From: a virus
Virus record (IMG/VR): IMGVR_UViG_3300023174_006265
Location: 1 to 45,268 of that record
DNA: 45,268 bases
Reading direction: 5' to 3' (one strand)
Shown: positions 31,674 through 39,777 of the stretch, piece after piece
Numbering within the stretch: position 1 is the stretch's first letter
Layout of the letters: every line of letters starts with the position of its first letter
The notes under the pieces: generated by a model
Told to the model about the DNA's origin: nothing
The model's database searches: none
What the model saw: the letters and a program-made list of their open reading frames with translations, nothing else
Made by a program: the position numbers and the translations under genes

Positions 31674-31909
31674 AGCACTTGCCGGTAGAATCATTTATTT
31701 CTGGGAATGCACCGTTGTATTCAGTGGTGCGTGAATATCCAGAGTTGCGCATGGTGCCCATTGGTCATGTGGAAACCGTGAGAATGGGCCTGCACCGACT
31801 GGGCTACAGGTTCCGCATACGCTATCGCGGTCCACATGGACGCCAACGCGATACTCACAAGGCCGACGCCCGGGCATTCACAGTTTACATCGAAGAGGAC
31901 TTAATATGA
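31670..31909 (+). CDS. Basic hypothetical protein (79 aa)
   Basis: The product has VETVRMGLHRLGYRFRIRYRGPHGRQRDTHKADARAFTVYIEEDL. The Arg-rich beta hairpin (about 45-60) suggests nucleic-acid contact. ATGA-coupled on both ends. Confidence 0.65.
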   Translation: MKHLPVESFISGNAPLYSVVREYPELRMVPIGHVETVRMGLHRLGYRFRIRYRGPHGRQRDTHKADARAFTVYIEEDLI

Positions 31910-32070
31910 GAATTAACATCAGCGATTTTGTAACTACCAAGGACAAGAGCATCACGGGTCAAGTCATGGAAATCATCGGCAACCGTGCTGTGATCATCGA
32001 CGATGCGTCGGAATATGACTACCCAGAAAACTGCCTGGAATTTAAAATTTCGGACTTGCAACCATTGTAA
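31906..32070 (+). CDS. Small beta protein (54 aa)
   Basis: ATG 31906 overlaps the previous stop. Pattern RINISDFVTTKDKSITGQVMEIIGN, then AVIIDDASE and an acidic end resembles a small SH3/KOW-like barrel, perhaps a relative of the protein encoded at 31401. Last gene of the operon before the direct repeats at 32087. Confidence 0.6.
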   Translation: MRINISDFVTTKDKSITGQVMEIIGNRAVIIDDASEYDYPENCLEFKISDLQPL

Positions 32071-32086
32071 ACACAAGGAAAAAAGT

Positions 32087-32142
32087 CCTTGGAAATCAAT
32101 GACTTACAGCGTGTAAAAAAGCCTTGGAAATCAATGACTTAC
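32087..32142 (+). repeat. Two 21-bp direct repeats
   Basis: CCTTGGAAATCAATGACTTAC occurs at 32087-32107 and again at 32122-32142 (period 35), each preceded by an A-run. It lies between an operon end and a promoter. Only two copies, so not a CRISPR. It could be a phage protein binding site or the result of local duplication. Confidence 0.9.
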
Positions 32143-32171
32143 GCTACCTAAAAATACTGTATTTTGCCCGG

Positions 32172-32200
32172 TTGACCGAAAATGCCCGATCGGGTATAAT
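32172..32200 (+). promoter_or_regulatory. Duplicated-type promoter B
   Basis: TTGACC, 17 bp, TATAAT. The spacer contains AATGCCCGATCGGG (a CCCGATCGGG palindrome) and shares AAAATGCCCGAT with promoter A. Followed by AAAAGGAG for the gene at 32232. Confidence 0.85.
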
Positions 32201-32231
32201 GTATGTATAGTTAATTAAAAGGAGCGAACAA

Positions 32232-32495
32232 ATGGTTGGACTGACAATAGTAGATGGTGACACGATCCGTGCATATGACTTCAAACCCATGGCTGGTCGT
32301 GAAGACTGCTTCATCGAAGGTGAAGTGATCGACGCTCACAACAACGAGCAGGGCTATCAGGCCTACAAGATCCGTGTCACCCGTGACTCATGGTCGGATG
32401 CCGAAGACAAAGGCAGGGTTGGTATCGAAATGTTCGTACCTTGGAGAGTCAGCTTCAATGAGTTCCAGGGTCGCATCATGAACCTGAGCCGTTAA
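32232..32495 (+). CDS. Hypothetical protein (87 aa)
   Basis: ATG 32232 behind AAAAGGAGCGAACAA. A beta-rich product: GDTIRAYDFKPMAGREDCFIEGEVIDAHNNEQGYQAYKIRVTRDSW and a later MFVPWRVSFNEFQGR. It looks like a compact barrel. The stop overlaps the next start (TAATG). Confidence 0.75.
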   Translation: MVGLTIVDGDTIRAYDFKPMAGREDCFIEGEVIDAHNNEQGYQAYKIRVTRDSWSDAEDKGRVGIEMFVPWRVSFNEFQGRIMNLSR

Positions 32496-32866
32496 TGAAA
32501 GCCTTTTTAGAAATCACAGAATGGGACAGCGATTTTGCTGTCCCCAATCACATCTACTTCTTGAACGACGGCCGAGACAAGATGTATGGTTATGTGCAGG
32601 CCGGCACTGGTACGGTGCAGACCATGAGGACACCATATAGATTTCACACTCGTGGTCGCAAGTTCAAGGAAGTGACTAATACCTGGGGCTTTGGTGTTGA
32701 TGAGACTCCAGAACTCAGCCGTGGTAAGGAATACAAGGTATTGGGTAGCAAGGGCAATATCTACACTGTCACAGATGAAAGTGGCGCATGGTCATGTACC
32801 TGCCCAGCATCAAAATGGCAAAAGGGCGAGTGCAAACATATTGCGAAGTTAAAGTCCGAAGCGTGA
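32495..32866 (+). CDS. SWIM zinc-finger protein (123 aa)
   Basis: The C-terminus carries the SWIM signature C-x-C-x(n)-C-x-H: AWSCTCPASKWQKGECKHIAKLK (about 98-120). The N-terminal 85 residues are beta-rich. SWIM domains bind DNA or proteins. Start overlaps the previous stop by one base. Convergent with the LamG-like gene (18-base overlap). Confidence 0.8.
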   Translation: MKAFLEITEWDSDFAVPNHIYFLNDGRDKMYGYVQAGTGTVQTMRTPYRFHTRGRKFKEVTNTWGFGVDETPELSRGKEYKVLGSKGNIYTVTDESGAWSCTCPASKWQKGECKHIAKLKSEA

Positions 32867-33580
32867 TCGATAGTAGTTGAAGTTTTGAGCAATTTCTGCG
32901 CCGCTTAATGCTGAGTTGTAGACATTGACAATGGCCAACCGGCCTCCCCATAAACCACCTGGATCCCAACGAGTCATCAAGCCATAGCCAATTGAAGGAT
33001 TGGCGGCACCGCCTGGTGGCTCCGTAGCAGTTCGTACCAGGGTGTTGTTTACATATAGGTTGAGAGTGGTGCCATCGAATGTGCCCACAATTTGATACCA
33101 AGCCCCAGGAGTCAATGAATATGACGGAGTACCGTGAAAGCCACCACCGTACCACCAGGCCTGTAATTCATTGTCAGCTCCGCTGCCATTTCCCCAGCCC
33201 AGGCCAAGATTGATAGTTCCGCCCGCATATTGATATTCTGTGAATATGTTGGGTCCAGAGGATGTGTTGGTCCCATCATAGTAGTGCCAGGCTTCAATAC
33301 TCCAGTTGGCCAAGGTGCCCAAGTTTGTAGTGCTGTAGCCATACTGTCCACTGCCGGGATTGAATTGTATGTAACCACCATTGGCACTGTTATATGCAGG
33401 TGCGTTTACTAGAGTAAACGGTATACCTCCTACTGTGTCAGTCCAAGTAGAACCTGTGCCTGGATAACTGGCAGGATTGCCAGCGTCAAGACTCAGCAAT
33501 GGGATTAGTGGAGGGGCTGACGTTGAAGTAACTGTTACACCCCCTCCGACAGCGATGCCAGGTCCTATTGTTACGGACAC
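32849..33580 (-). CDS. LamG/concanavalin-like lectin domain protein (243 aa)
   Basis: Minus strand. A short Gly-rich N-terminus (SVTIGPGIAVGGGVTVTS) is followed by a jelly-roll LamG-type domain: LLSLDAGNPASYPGTGSTWTDTVGG, WSIEAWHYYDG, AWYQIVGTFDGTTLNLYVNN and GGRLAIVNVYNSALSGAEI. These domains bind sugars; here it would form a receptor-binding tip. It starts five bases after the large fibre gene ends, so it is probably its partner. Confidence 0.85.
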   Translation of the reverse strand: MSVTIGPGIAVGGGVTVTSTSAPPLIPLLSLDAGNPASYPGTGSTWTDTVGGIPFTLVNAPAYNSANGGYIQFNPGSGQYGYSTTNLGTLANWSIEAWHYYDGTNTSSGPNIFTEYQYAGGTINLGLGWGNGSGADNELQAWWYGGGFHGTPSYSLTPGAWYQIVGTFDGTTLNLYVNNTLVRTATEPPGGAANPSIGYGLMTRWDPGGLWGGRLAIVNVYNSALSGAEIAQNFNYYRSRFGL

Positions 33581-33584
33581 ACCG

Positions 33585-36170
33585 TTATCCTACGTACCAG
33601 TTACTGCCATCTGACCACACAGGTACCACGTTTGATCCACCACTGCCCACCTGATTTCCAAAGTTGCCAGCGGCCACCAAGTTGGCGTTGTTGATAAATG
33701 CACGCCCTCCGGCCACAGCAGTCAAGTTGGCCAAGGCTGTGGGAGTTGTTACAACTATGTGAGCACCGGTGATATTACCACCGGTCAGGATGATATTGCC
33801 GCCTGAGCCCGAAGTAACGATATTACCACCTGTGACATTACCAGTGACACTGACATATCCATTGGCAGTGACATTACCTGTGGCACTAAAGTTTACGGAG
33901 TTAATGCTGCTAAAACCGCTGATGGTTGGTGCTGGACTTGCTACACCAGAGACTCCGATACTGGCTGTGACCAAGACATTATCAGCTACTACATTACCAA
34001 CAATGTCAACACCCGTTGAACTAATGGTTTGGACCACATTGGCCTGTGCGGTGTTGCCCACAAACATCTTGATGTTGCCATTGGTACTGCCTAAAATTAA
34101 GTTCCCTGTACCTGTGCCGCTTGGACCTGTGGCAGCGCTTGCAACCACATAAAGATAAGCATCGTTGGCCGTAGAAGTATCGCCAAAGAATGCTGAGTCT
34201 GAATGGTTGTTGCTGGTTATGCCCAAGTCAACAAAATAGGTTGTGTCATCACCATTGTTGGCTGTGAGTATGTAATCAGTGCTGGCCAGGCTCCCGTCGT
34301 TGATGTTCTGGAAATTGATCTGGCTGTAGCTGTTGCTGTTGGCACCAAACTGTGCCACCACATTGCTGCCCAACGGAGTAAAGTTAGCACTACCGGCATA
34401 AAGACCATCATTACCAGTTACAGTATTGCCTTGTAGATAACCTCCACCTCCAGAAACAATGAGATTGCCATTGAGTATGTCCACATTGCCAGTGGGGCTA
34501 ATAGTCATATTCAGTATGGGATTGCTTCCGTCGTTGTAACCAGTGGTATAAAAGCTGAGTCGGCTAGGAACGTTTCCTAAGGCCCAATTATCAAATGCTT
34601 CAACACTGATCTGTGCCACCGGATTTGAAAAAGCTGATCCATCGTATCCTTTACCTTTGAACGCCGCCAGCTGATCACCGGCTTGCACAGCGGCTGGGGC
34701 GGACAATGTGCCACGTGAATACCTACCAACAAATGTTCCGCCGATGTTGTTAGCACTTCCAAAATTATCAATTTCAATGCGATTTTGAGTATTGGCTACA
34801 TCAGATTGTATCAACAACAGTGGACTTGTGCCACCCTTTATAACAACCAGACCTGAGTTGCTAGGCTTTAAAACTATATTGCCATTGGAACCAATTGGTG
34901 TTCGTATGACACAATTGGCCGGCAAAGTTACATTACCAGTGTTGTCAAATGTCCAAGTATGGCTACCAGTTTGAATATTGACATTGCCATCATATAAATC
35001 ACCATTGCCACTATCACCACCTTGGATGTTTATAGCACCACCAGATCCATCACCACCATAGCCGCCTTGGAGTGTCACGTAGCCACCAGATCCAAAGTTG
35101 GCATCGCCGCCTCTGAGATACACGTAGCCAGGCGTGCCTACATTGCCTACATCACCTGCTTCTATACGGATGTAGCCACCCTGGCCATTGCCTGGACCAT
35201 AACCACCGCGGACCTTGACATCGCCGCCGTTGCCGTTGACGTCACCACCGCGACCTGCCCAAAGATAAATGTCTCCACCTTCACCTGCAGTGGTATCAGC
35301 ACCTGCACCAGGATTGATCACCAGGCGTTGGCTGTTGGGATTGCCATCAGCATCACCGTTGGCCGTGGTGATAACAGCTTCTTGTACTCCATCAGTGAGG
35401 TTCAGTGTGTAGCCATAGATGTTACCGCTGGAAACATCTCCACGTGCTGTGTTTACCAGTGGACCTTTGAAGGTTGTATCTTCCCCAAAAATCCAATTCA
35501 GTGAGTTGGTGCCAATGACTATGTTACCTGAGTAGCCTGCTTCCAGTTTGACATACTTGTTGTCATCGCCAAAGTATTGATCATAGTAGGCGGTGTTGCC
35601 GGTGTCAAAGTGTATGTGTGTGGGATAATCACCGCCGCGCACTCGCAGATACTGTAGATTGCCTGTGCTGTCGGTGCCTGGAGCTAGATACAGACCACCG
35701 CCACCATATTGATCACCGGTACCTTGTATGACTTGATTGTCGAAGGTCACATTACCGGTGTTGCCGCTACCGCTGGGCAAGTTGGTGAGTTGGCTGCCGT
35801 CTCCAATAAAGTAATCGGCGGTGATGTTGCCAGTTAGACTTGCGGAACCGACTGTAAGAGTTTCGGTGCCGGGATTGTACTTGAACAAATTAGTACTGGC
35901 AAGATATCCAGTAGCGTTTGTATAAGTTACCGCATTGCCATAAAAGTTAGGTGAATACACAGTACCTACAGTAACATTGTTAGCACTGAGATCTCCTGTG
36001 TAAGTTGGCAAGAAAGCAGCCACATTGGCATTGCTATAATTGACGTTGCCAGAAAATGGTTGCCCGTTGGCATATTGAAAATTGTTGGTTAGCACCACAT
36101 TGGCAACTACATTTCCACCGATTATATTACCGGTAGTGCTTACGGCTAGTTCAGTTAGTCTTGTTGTCAT
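33585..36170 (-). CDS. Large tail-fibre-like protein (861 aa)
   Basis: Minus strand. Composed of beta-repeats of the type NITGNVTANGYVSVTGNVTGGNIV and the module YFIGDGSQLTNLP (about 118-130). A Gly-rich tract (about 310-405) of GGxGG-turns follows, such as RIEAGDVGNVGTPGYVYLRGG, and the end reads VPVWSDGSNWYVG. This build is typical of virion fibre/appendage proteins of aquatic T4-like phages. GCTAAATA (36192-36199, minus) lies 21 bases before the ATG. It shares modules with the gene at 36210. Confidence 0.85.
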   Translation of the reverse strand: MTTRLTELAVSTTGNIIGGNVVANVVLTNNFQYANGQPFSGNVNYSNANVAAFLPTYTGDLSANNVTVGTVYSPNFYGNAVTYTNATGYLASTNLFKYNPGTETLTVGSASLTGNITADYFIGDGSQLTNLPSGSGNTGNVTFDNQVIQGTGDQYGGGGLYLAPGTDSTGNLQYLRVRGGDYPTHIHFDTGNTAYYDQYFGDDNKYVKLEAGYSGNIVIGTNSLNWIFGEDTTFKGPLVNTARGDVSSGNIYGYTLNLTDGVQEAVITTANGDADGNPNSQRLVINPGAGADTTAGEGGDIYLWAGRGGDVNGNGGDVKVRGGYGPGNGQGGYIRIEAGDVGNVGTPGYVYLRGGDANFGSGGYVTLQGGYGGDGSGGAINIQGGDSGNGDLYDGNVNIQTGSHTWTFDNTGNVTLPANCVIRTPIGSNGNIVLKPSNSGLVVIKGGTSPLLLIQSDVANTQNRIEIDNFGSANNIGGTFVGRYSRGTLSAPAAVQAGDQLAAFKGKGYDGSAFSNPVAQISVEAFDNWALGNVPSRLSFYTTGYNDGSNPILNMTISPTGNVDILNGNLIVSGGGGYLQGNTVTGNDGLYAGSANFTPLGSNVVAQFGANSNSYSQINFQNINDGSLASTDYILTANNGDDTTYFVDLGITSNNHSDSAFFGDTSTANDAYLYVVASAATGPSGTGTGNLILGSTNGNIKMFVGNTAQANVVQTISSTGVDIVGNVVADNVLVTASIGVSGVASPAPTISGFSSINSVNFSATGNVTANGYVSVTGNVTGGNIVTSGSGGNIILTGGNITGAHIVVTTPTALANLTAVAGGRAFINNANLVAAGNFGNQVGSGGSNVVPVWSDGSNWYVG

Positions 36171-36191
36171 GATGTATTCTCGTTGTTTTTG

Positions 36192-36199
36192 TATTTAGC
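36192..36199 (-). promoter_or_regulatory. NTAAATA box before fibre gene
   Basis: Minus strand GCTAAATA, 21 bases upstream of ATG 36170; the leader is A-rich with only a weak AACGAGA. Confidence 0.45.
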
Positions 36200-36209
36200 G
36201 TATTACAGG

Positions 36210-37175
36210 CTATAAAATTACCCAGTCACCATCGGTGATGTCAATCACAACTCCGGCGGCTATGTCAATAGGTCCTACACTTTCGGCATTGTAGCCATCT
36301 AGCGTGAATCCTTGCGTGATGGTTTTGCTGTTAAAAACTACGCCGTTTAAAGCACGCAGTTGTTGGCCTGTGATATTGCCGGCTGTAACGTTGCCAGTTG
36401 CTGAAATAATATTTGAGCCAAAGTTGGCCATAAGTGCTACCACATTGGCATTTGAATAATTACCCATTGGCAAATTGGTTAATTGGCTGCCATCACCAAT
36501 GAAATAATTGGCGGCAACGTTGCCTGTAAAGTTGCTGTTGATCGCAGCGATGTTGCCATACACTGTGGCACTGCTGACAGCCAGGCTTGCGCCCGTAACT
36601 GGGCCACCTACTTGTAATCCTATGTTCGTGGTCCAAACATTATCGCCACTGTGGTAAAGCAAAGTGGCTATGTCATCCGAGGCACCCACTGTGATACCCG
36701 AACCATTGGCAGCTGCATCTGTTGTGGCTGTGTTGGCCAACTGTATGGTTTTAGAATCAGTAACGATATTACCGATTTGTATGATATTGCCCTGCACTGT
36801 GAGATTGCCATCCACGACAAGATCACCGTTGTAAATTATGTTGCCGGAGATATTGAGGTTGGCACTAACGTCTAAATATTGAGTATAAACCGTAGCCCAG
36901 CGTCGATCACTGGCACCCAAATTCCTGATATTGGCTGTGTTTGGAACAACATGCACATTGCTCTGCACCACACCCGTGCCGTTGGGTGCCAAAATAAGGT
37001 TGCCATTGGTGGTGGTTGTAAGTATGGTATTGTTGGCTATCCGGATATTGCTCAATACCGGACCTGCGGCAAAAACCTGATCAAAGTTGAGGTTGGTTTC
37101 GTTGAAAGCGGTTCTCAGCGGATCGCCGGTGCCATCGTTTGGTAGTGCGCCGATGTTGATAACATATTGGGTCAT
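36210..37175 (-). CDS. Tail-fibre/appendage protein (321 aa)
   Basis: Minus strand. The N-terminus VINIGALPNDGTGDPLRTAFNETNLNFDQVF is a signature I associate with aquatic-phage fibre proteins and may be the virion-attachment module. It is followed by repeats with GNLILAPNGTGVVQSNVH and NYFIGDGSQLTNLPMGNYSNANVVALMA; the latter is also found in 33585. The end, VVIDITDGDWVIL, differs from its neighbour. It is probably co-expressed with the downstream fibre genes. Confidence 0.85.
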   Translation of the reverse strand: MTQYVINIGALPNDGTGDPLRTAFNETNLNFDQVFAAGPVLSNIRIANNTILTTTTNGNLILAPNGTGVVQSNVHVVPNTANIRNLGASDRRWATVYTQYLDVSANLNISGNIIYNGDLVVDGNLTVQGNIIQIGNIVTDSKTIQLANTATTDAAANGSGITVGASDDIATLLYHSGDNVWTTNIGLQVGGPVTGASLAVSSATVYGNIAAINSNFTGNVAANYFIGDGSQLTNLPMGNYSNANVVALMANFGSNIISATGNVTAGNITGQQLRALNGVVFNSKTITQGFTLDGYNAESVGPIDIAAGVVIDITDGDWVIL

Positions 37176-37197
37176 AGGTGGATTCAGCCTTTTTCAT

Positions 37198-37205
37198 TAT
37201 TTATG
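37198..37205 (-). promoter_or_regulatory. NTAAATA box before appendage gene
   Basis: Minus strand CATAAATA, 22 bases upstream of ATG 37175, with AAAAAGG between. Confidence 0.5.
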
Positions 37206-37227
37206 GCTAAATGCTGATCCAAACTGT

Positions 37228-37257
37228 GTTGCGCATTGTGCAACAGCATGTTATACT
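37228..37257 (+). promoter_or_regulatory. Promoter with overlapping dyad before HTH-like gene
   Basis: TTGCGC (37229-37234), 17 bp, TATACT (37252-37257). GTTGCGCA-T-TGTGCAAC (37228-37244) is a dyad with one mismatch covering the -35, placed as an operator for the product of 37306. Confidence 0.6.
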
Positions 37258-37305
37258 AGTCCTACGCTGTGTAAAAGCAGTGAACTATTTAGAAAGGTAA
37301 CACAA

Positions 37306-37569
37306 ATGAAGTTTATCAATCCAGAAACCAAGACGTTTCGTGTATTCCAAGCACTACAAAGTGGTAAAGCCTTGACAGCCAGCCAGGCCAAGAAAATGGG
37401 CATTGGCAACTTGGGCGCAGAAGTACACCGCATCCGCCAACATGGATTCGCAGTATATACGAATTCACGCAAGGCCGGCAATGGTGTAAACGTAACCGAG
37501 TATGTGATCGGGAAACCAAGCCGTAATTTGGTAGCCGCTGGCTATCGTGCTCTTGCATTAGGTATCTAA
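37306..37569 (+). CDS. Small winged-helix-like DNA-binding protein (87 aa)
   Basis: Start at ATG 37306 behind AGAAAGGTAACACAA; longer frames would overlap the promoter. The sequence FRVFQALQSGKALTASQAKKMGIGNLGAEVHRIRQHGFAVYTN is a classic winged helix-turn-helix (recognition helix about 30-45, wing about 45-55). It is very like small phage HTH proteins. Own promoter, terminator and an operator-like dyad suggest an autoregulated repressor or transcription factor. Confidence 0.75.
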   Translation: MKFINPETKTFRVFQALQSGKALTASQAKKMGIGNLGAEVHRIRQHGFAVYTNSRKAGNGVNVTEYVIGKPSRNLVAAGYRALALGI

Positions 37570-37609
37570 TACCCAACCGCTGCCTGATTCAGACCAGGCA
37601 CTGAGCACC

Positions 37610-37640
37610 AAGCCCTAGTGCAACGCTAGGGCTTTTTCTT
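37610..37640 (+). terminator. Intrinsic terminator
   Basis: AAGCCCTAG pairs perfectly with CTAGGGCTT (9 bp, loop TGCAACG), then TTTTTCTTT. It ends the HTH gene. Confidence 0.9.
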
Positions 37641-37644
37641 TGGC

Positions 37645-37673
37645 TTGACCATAAAAGCAGTATCTTGTATAAT
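37645..37673 (+). promoter_or_regulatory. Sigma70-like promoter of 37703 operon
   Basis: TTGACC, 17 bp, TATAAT; the leader has TAGAGGTATAAC before ATG 37703. The operon may run with little interruption to 41725. Confidence 0.85.
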
Positions 37674-37702
37674 ACAGTTTTACAGTTAAATAGAGGTATA
37701 AC

Positions 37703-38218
37703 ATGCCCAATTGGTGTAGTAATCGTGCAACAATTTCTGGTCCGGCTCCGGTCATAAAGGAGATCACGGACATCTTGAATCAAGAAGATACTCCACTCTT
37801 GGCCTGGATGGTTCCCGAGCCAAAATATGAGGGTGATCAGGACTGGTACATGTGGCGGGTCAATGCCTGGGGTTGTAAGTGGGACATCGGTGATGTGTAT
37901 TTTGAACACAATGCCGATGAAGATCAGATCGTGTTTGAATTTTCCAGTCCATGGGGACCACCCACTCAGGCGTTTCAAACCTGGGCCGAGCAAGATGGGC
38001 GTGTGCAGTTCACCCTGGAATACTGGGAACCGGGCATGGCATTTGTGGGTCGTACCGAATGGGACGGAGAGTCGTTAAGTGAAGATCACCGAGATCATCA
38101 AACAGATTCACAAGGGTACCGAGAAATGGCCGAAGAAGTGTTTGGATATGTGGAAGACGACGAAGAACCACTAACTGAGTGGTATGTGCAAGGCGTAGCG
38201 GACAAAGGATTGAAATAA
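37703..38218 (+). CDS. YubB-ferredoxin-like (DUF1281-type) protein (171 aa)
   Basis: MPNWCSNRATISGP is the family's N-terminus, and WDIGDVYFEHNADEDQIVFEFSSPWGPPTQAF is the conserved middle. The fold is ferredoxin-like (no iron-sulfur cluster) and is common on plasmids and phages without a proved role. The acidic C-terminal third is poorly matched. Overlaps the next start (TAATG). Confidence 0.85.
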   Translation: MPNWCSNRATISGPAPVIKEITDILNQEDTPLLAWMVPEPKYEGDQDWYMWRVNAWGCKWDIGDVYFEHNADEDQIVFEFSSPWGPPTQAFQTWAEQDGRVQFTLEYWEPGMAFVGRTEWDGESLSEDHRDHQTDSQGYREMAEEVFGYVEDDEEPLTEWYVQGVADKGLK

Positions 38219-38610
38219 TGGAATATGACATCACAACTATAGTGGCAAACATCTTGATCGGCCTAGGACTGGGCATTGGCCTGGTGGTGTTCTGGATCTG
38301 GCGCACAGTGCGCCGTTTTGAAGATGATGTGCGTGGCCTGGTGCGTGAAACCATACGCGAAGTTGAAGCCGACATGGTGGGCATAGTGGTCGAAGAAGAT
38401 GCTGGACAACTATATTTTTACCGTGAAACTGATCGCCAGTTTTTGTGCCAGGGCTCCGACTTGATGGAAATAAGAAAGCGGTTCAACGCCATGTATCCAG
38501 AAAAAATTGCGTACTTGGCCGGTGGTGATCCAGTCCTGATCGAGAGATTAAAGGCGGAATTAAAAACCTTGAAAGAACAGGAAAAAGGTGAAAATAGCAT
38601 TAGCGTCTGA
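38218..38610 (+). CDS. Membrane-anchored hypothetical protein (130 aa)
   Basis: Start at ATG 38218. An N-terminal helix (about 5-25, IVANILIGLGLGIGLVVFWIW) anchors a soluble domain with GIVVEEDAGQLYFYRETDRQFLCQG and LMEIRKRFNAMYPEKIA. I recall similar small proteins in T4-like cyanophages. The 3' end overlaps the next gene by 23 bases. Confidence 0.7.
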   Translation: MEYDITTIVANILIGLGLGIGLVVFWIWRTVRRFEDDVRGLVRETIREVEADMVGIVVEEDAGQLYFYRETDRQFLCQGSDLMEIRKRFNAMYPEKIAYLAGGDPVLIERLKAELKTLKEQEKGENSISV

Positions 38611-39406
38611 CATCCATCTTGAGTTTGGTGCCATTGAGCTTGAAAATACAGAATCAGCCGATGTGCTGATTCTTGCTGGCGATATCTGCCAGGCCGTGGA
38701 TGTTAACAATGAAACAAACATGGGTAGAACCTGCCGCACATTCTTTCGGCAGGTCAGTGCTCGCTTTCCGAAGGTGATCTACATCATGGGCAATCACGAG
38801 CACTATGAAGGTGACTATGCCCGTAGCCGCGAGCGCATTGAGGCCATGTTGGCGGACCTTGGTTGTGACAATGTCCACTTGTTGGAAAAAGATACCATGG
38901 TCATAGATGACGTGACTTTCGTTGGTGGCACCTTATGGACTGATTTCAACCGTGAAGACAGCCTGTGCATGTGGAATGCTGGACAAAGCATGAATGACTA
39001 CAGAGTTTGTAAAAACAGTGGTCGTGGCATCTCAGGTGGTGGATATGCCAGCCGACTACAGCCCGAAGATACCTTGGCCGATCACAAGACCATGCTGGAA
39101 TATATACGCATGGTCACAGAAGGGCAGAAAGACAAACGGTTTGTGTTGGTCATACATCATGCGCCCAGCAGTGCCAGTGTGGCTGAATGTTATAAAGGCG
39201 ATCTGTTGATGAATGGCAACTTCTACACCGACCTGTCGGAGTTTATCCTTGATCGTCCACAGATCCGATTGATTTGCCATGGTCACATGCACAATGTATC
39301 AGATTATCTAATTGGCACCACCAGAGTGGTTTGCAATCCTCGAGGCTATGTGGGCCACGAGCGTCGTGCCGAATTGTTTGAATTAAAATACCTGGAGGTT
39401 TTATGA
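38588..39406 (+). CDS. Calcineurin-like metallophosphoesterase
   Basis: 272 aa, GTG start at 38588. Metal motifs: ASDIHLEFG (7-15), LAGDICQ, MGNHEHYEG (the GNHE block), VIHHAPSS and CHGHMHN; it ends RVVCNPRG as the paralogue at 9386 does. Likely phosphodiesterase or phosphatase of unknown substrate. Overlaps genes on both sides, so co-translated. Confidence 0.9.
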   Translation: MKIALASDIHLEFGAIELENTESADVLILAGDICQAVDVNNETNMGRTCRTFFRQVSARFPKVIYIMGNHEHYEGDYARSRERIEAMLADLGCDNVHLLEKDTMVIDDVTFVGGTLWTDFNREDSLCMWNAGQSMNDYRVCKNSGRGISGGGYASRLQPEDTLADHKTMLEYIRMVTEGQKDKRFVLVIHHAPSSASVAECYKGDLLMNGNFYTDLSEFILDRPQIRLICHGHMHNVSDYLIGTTRVVCNPRGYVGHERRAELFELKYLEVL

Positions 39407-39777
39407 GTGATAACACACCAGACCGTTGGACCATTATACGCATACAAGCACCGGGAGAAGTCATCTACAAGGTGTTTGCTTCATGGTCAGGAGGAGGGCT
39501 CATGGGTTCAGATAGCTGGCAGTTGAATTCCGGCATCGTGCGTGCCACCTTTGCAGATCCCTACTGGGAGTTTGATGGCACTTCAGGATCGGTGTATCGT
39601 TGCCACCGGGACAGCTATGGCACCAACGGCTATGGTGGCCGGGTCTTGAGCAACTTGATCGACCAGGCTGAAAAACAAGGCATGCAAATCGATGTGCTCA
39701 GCAGTGAAACCGATTGGGGTCGATTGCAGTATGAGCCCTTGGCACAGTGGGTGGAAAGTGGGGTACAAGATGTTTAA
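39403..39777 (+). CDS. Hypothetical protein (124 aa)
   Basis: ATG 39403 overlaps the phosphoesterase stop. WTIIRIQAPGEVIYKVFASWSGGGLMGSDSWQLNSGI is a beta-rich domain also met in marine phage hypotheticals; a small alpha-helical end follows with NLIDQAEKQGMQIDVLSS. Function unknown. The next gene starts within its last codons. Confidence 0.7.
   Translation: MSDNTPDRWTIIRIQAPGEVIYKVFASWSGGGLMGSDSWQLNSGIVRATFADPYWEFDGTSGSVYRCHRDSYGTNGYGGRVLSNLIDQAEKQGMQIDVLSSETDWGRLQYEPLAQWVESGVQDV

Noticed and set aside
32087-32142. CRISPR array
   Set aside because: Only two repeats, a 14-base spacer and no cas genes nearby.
33769-35504. Plus-strand open frames inside the fibre genes (for example 33769-34152 and 35022-35504)
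   Set aside because: They are antisense to the 861-aa fibre gene; the Val/Ile/Thr-rich repeats are reverse images of its Asn/Gly/Thr repeats.
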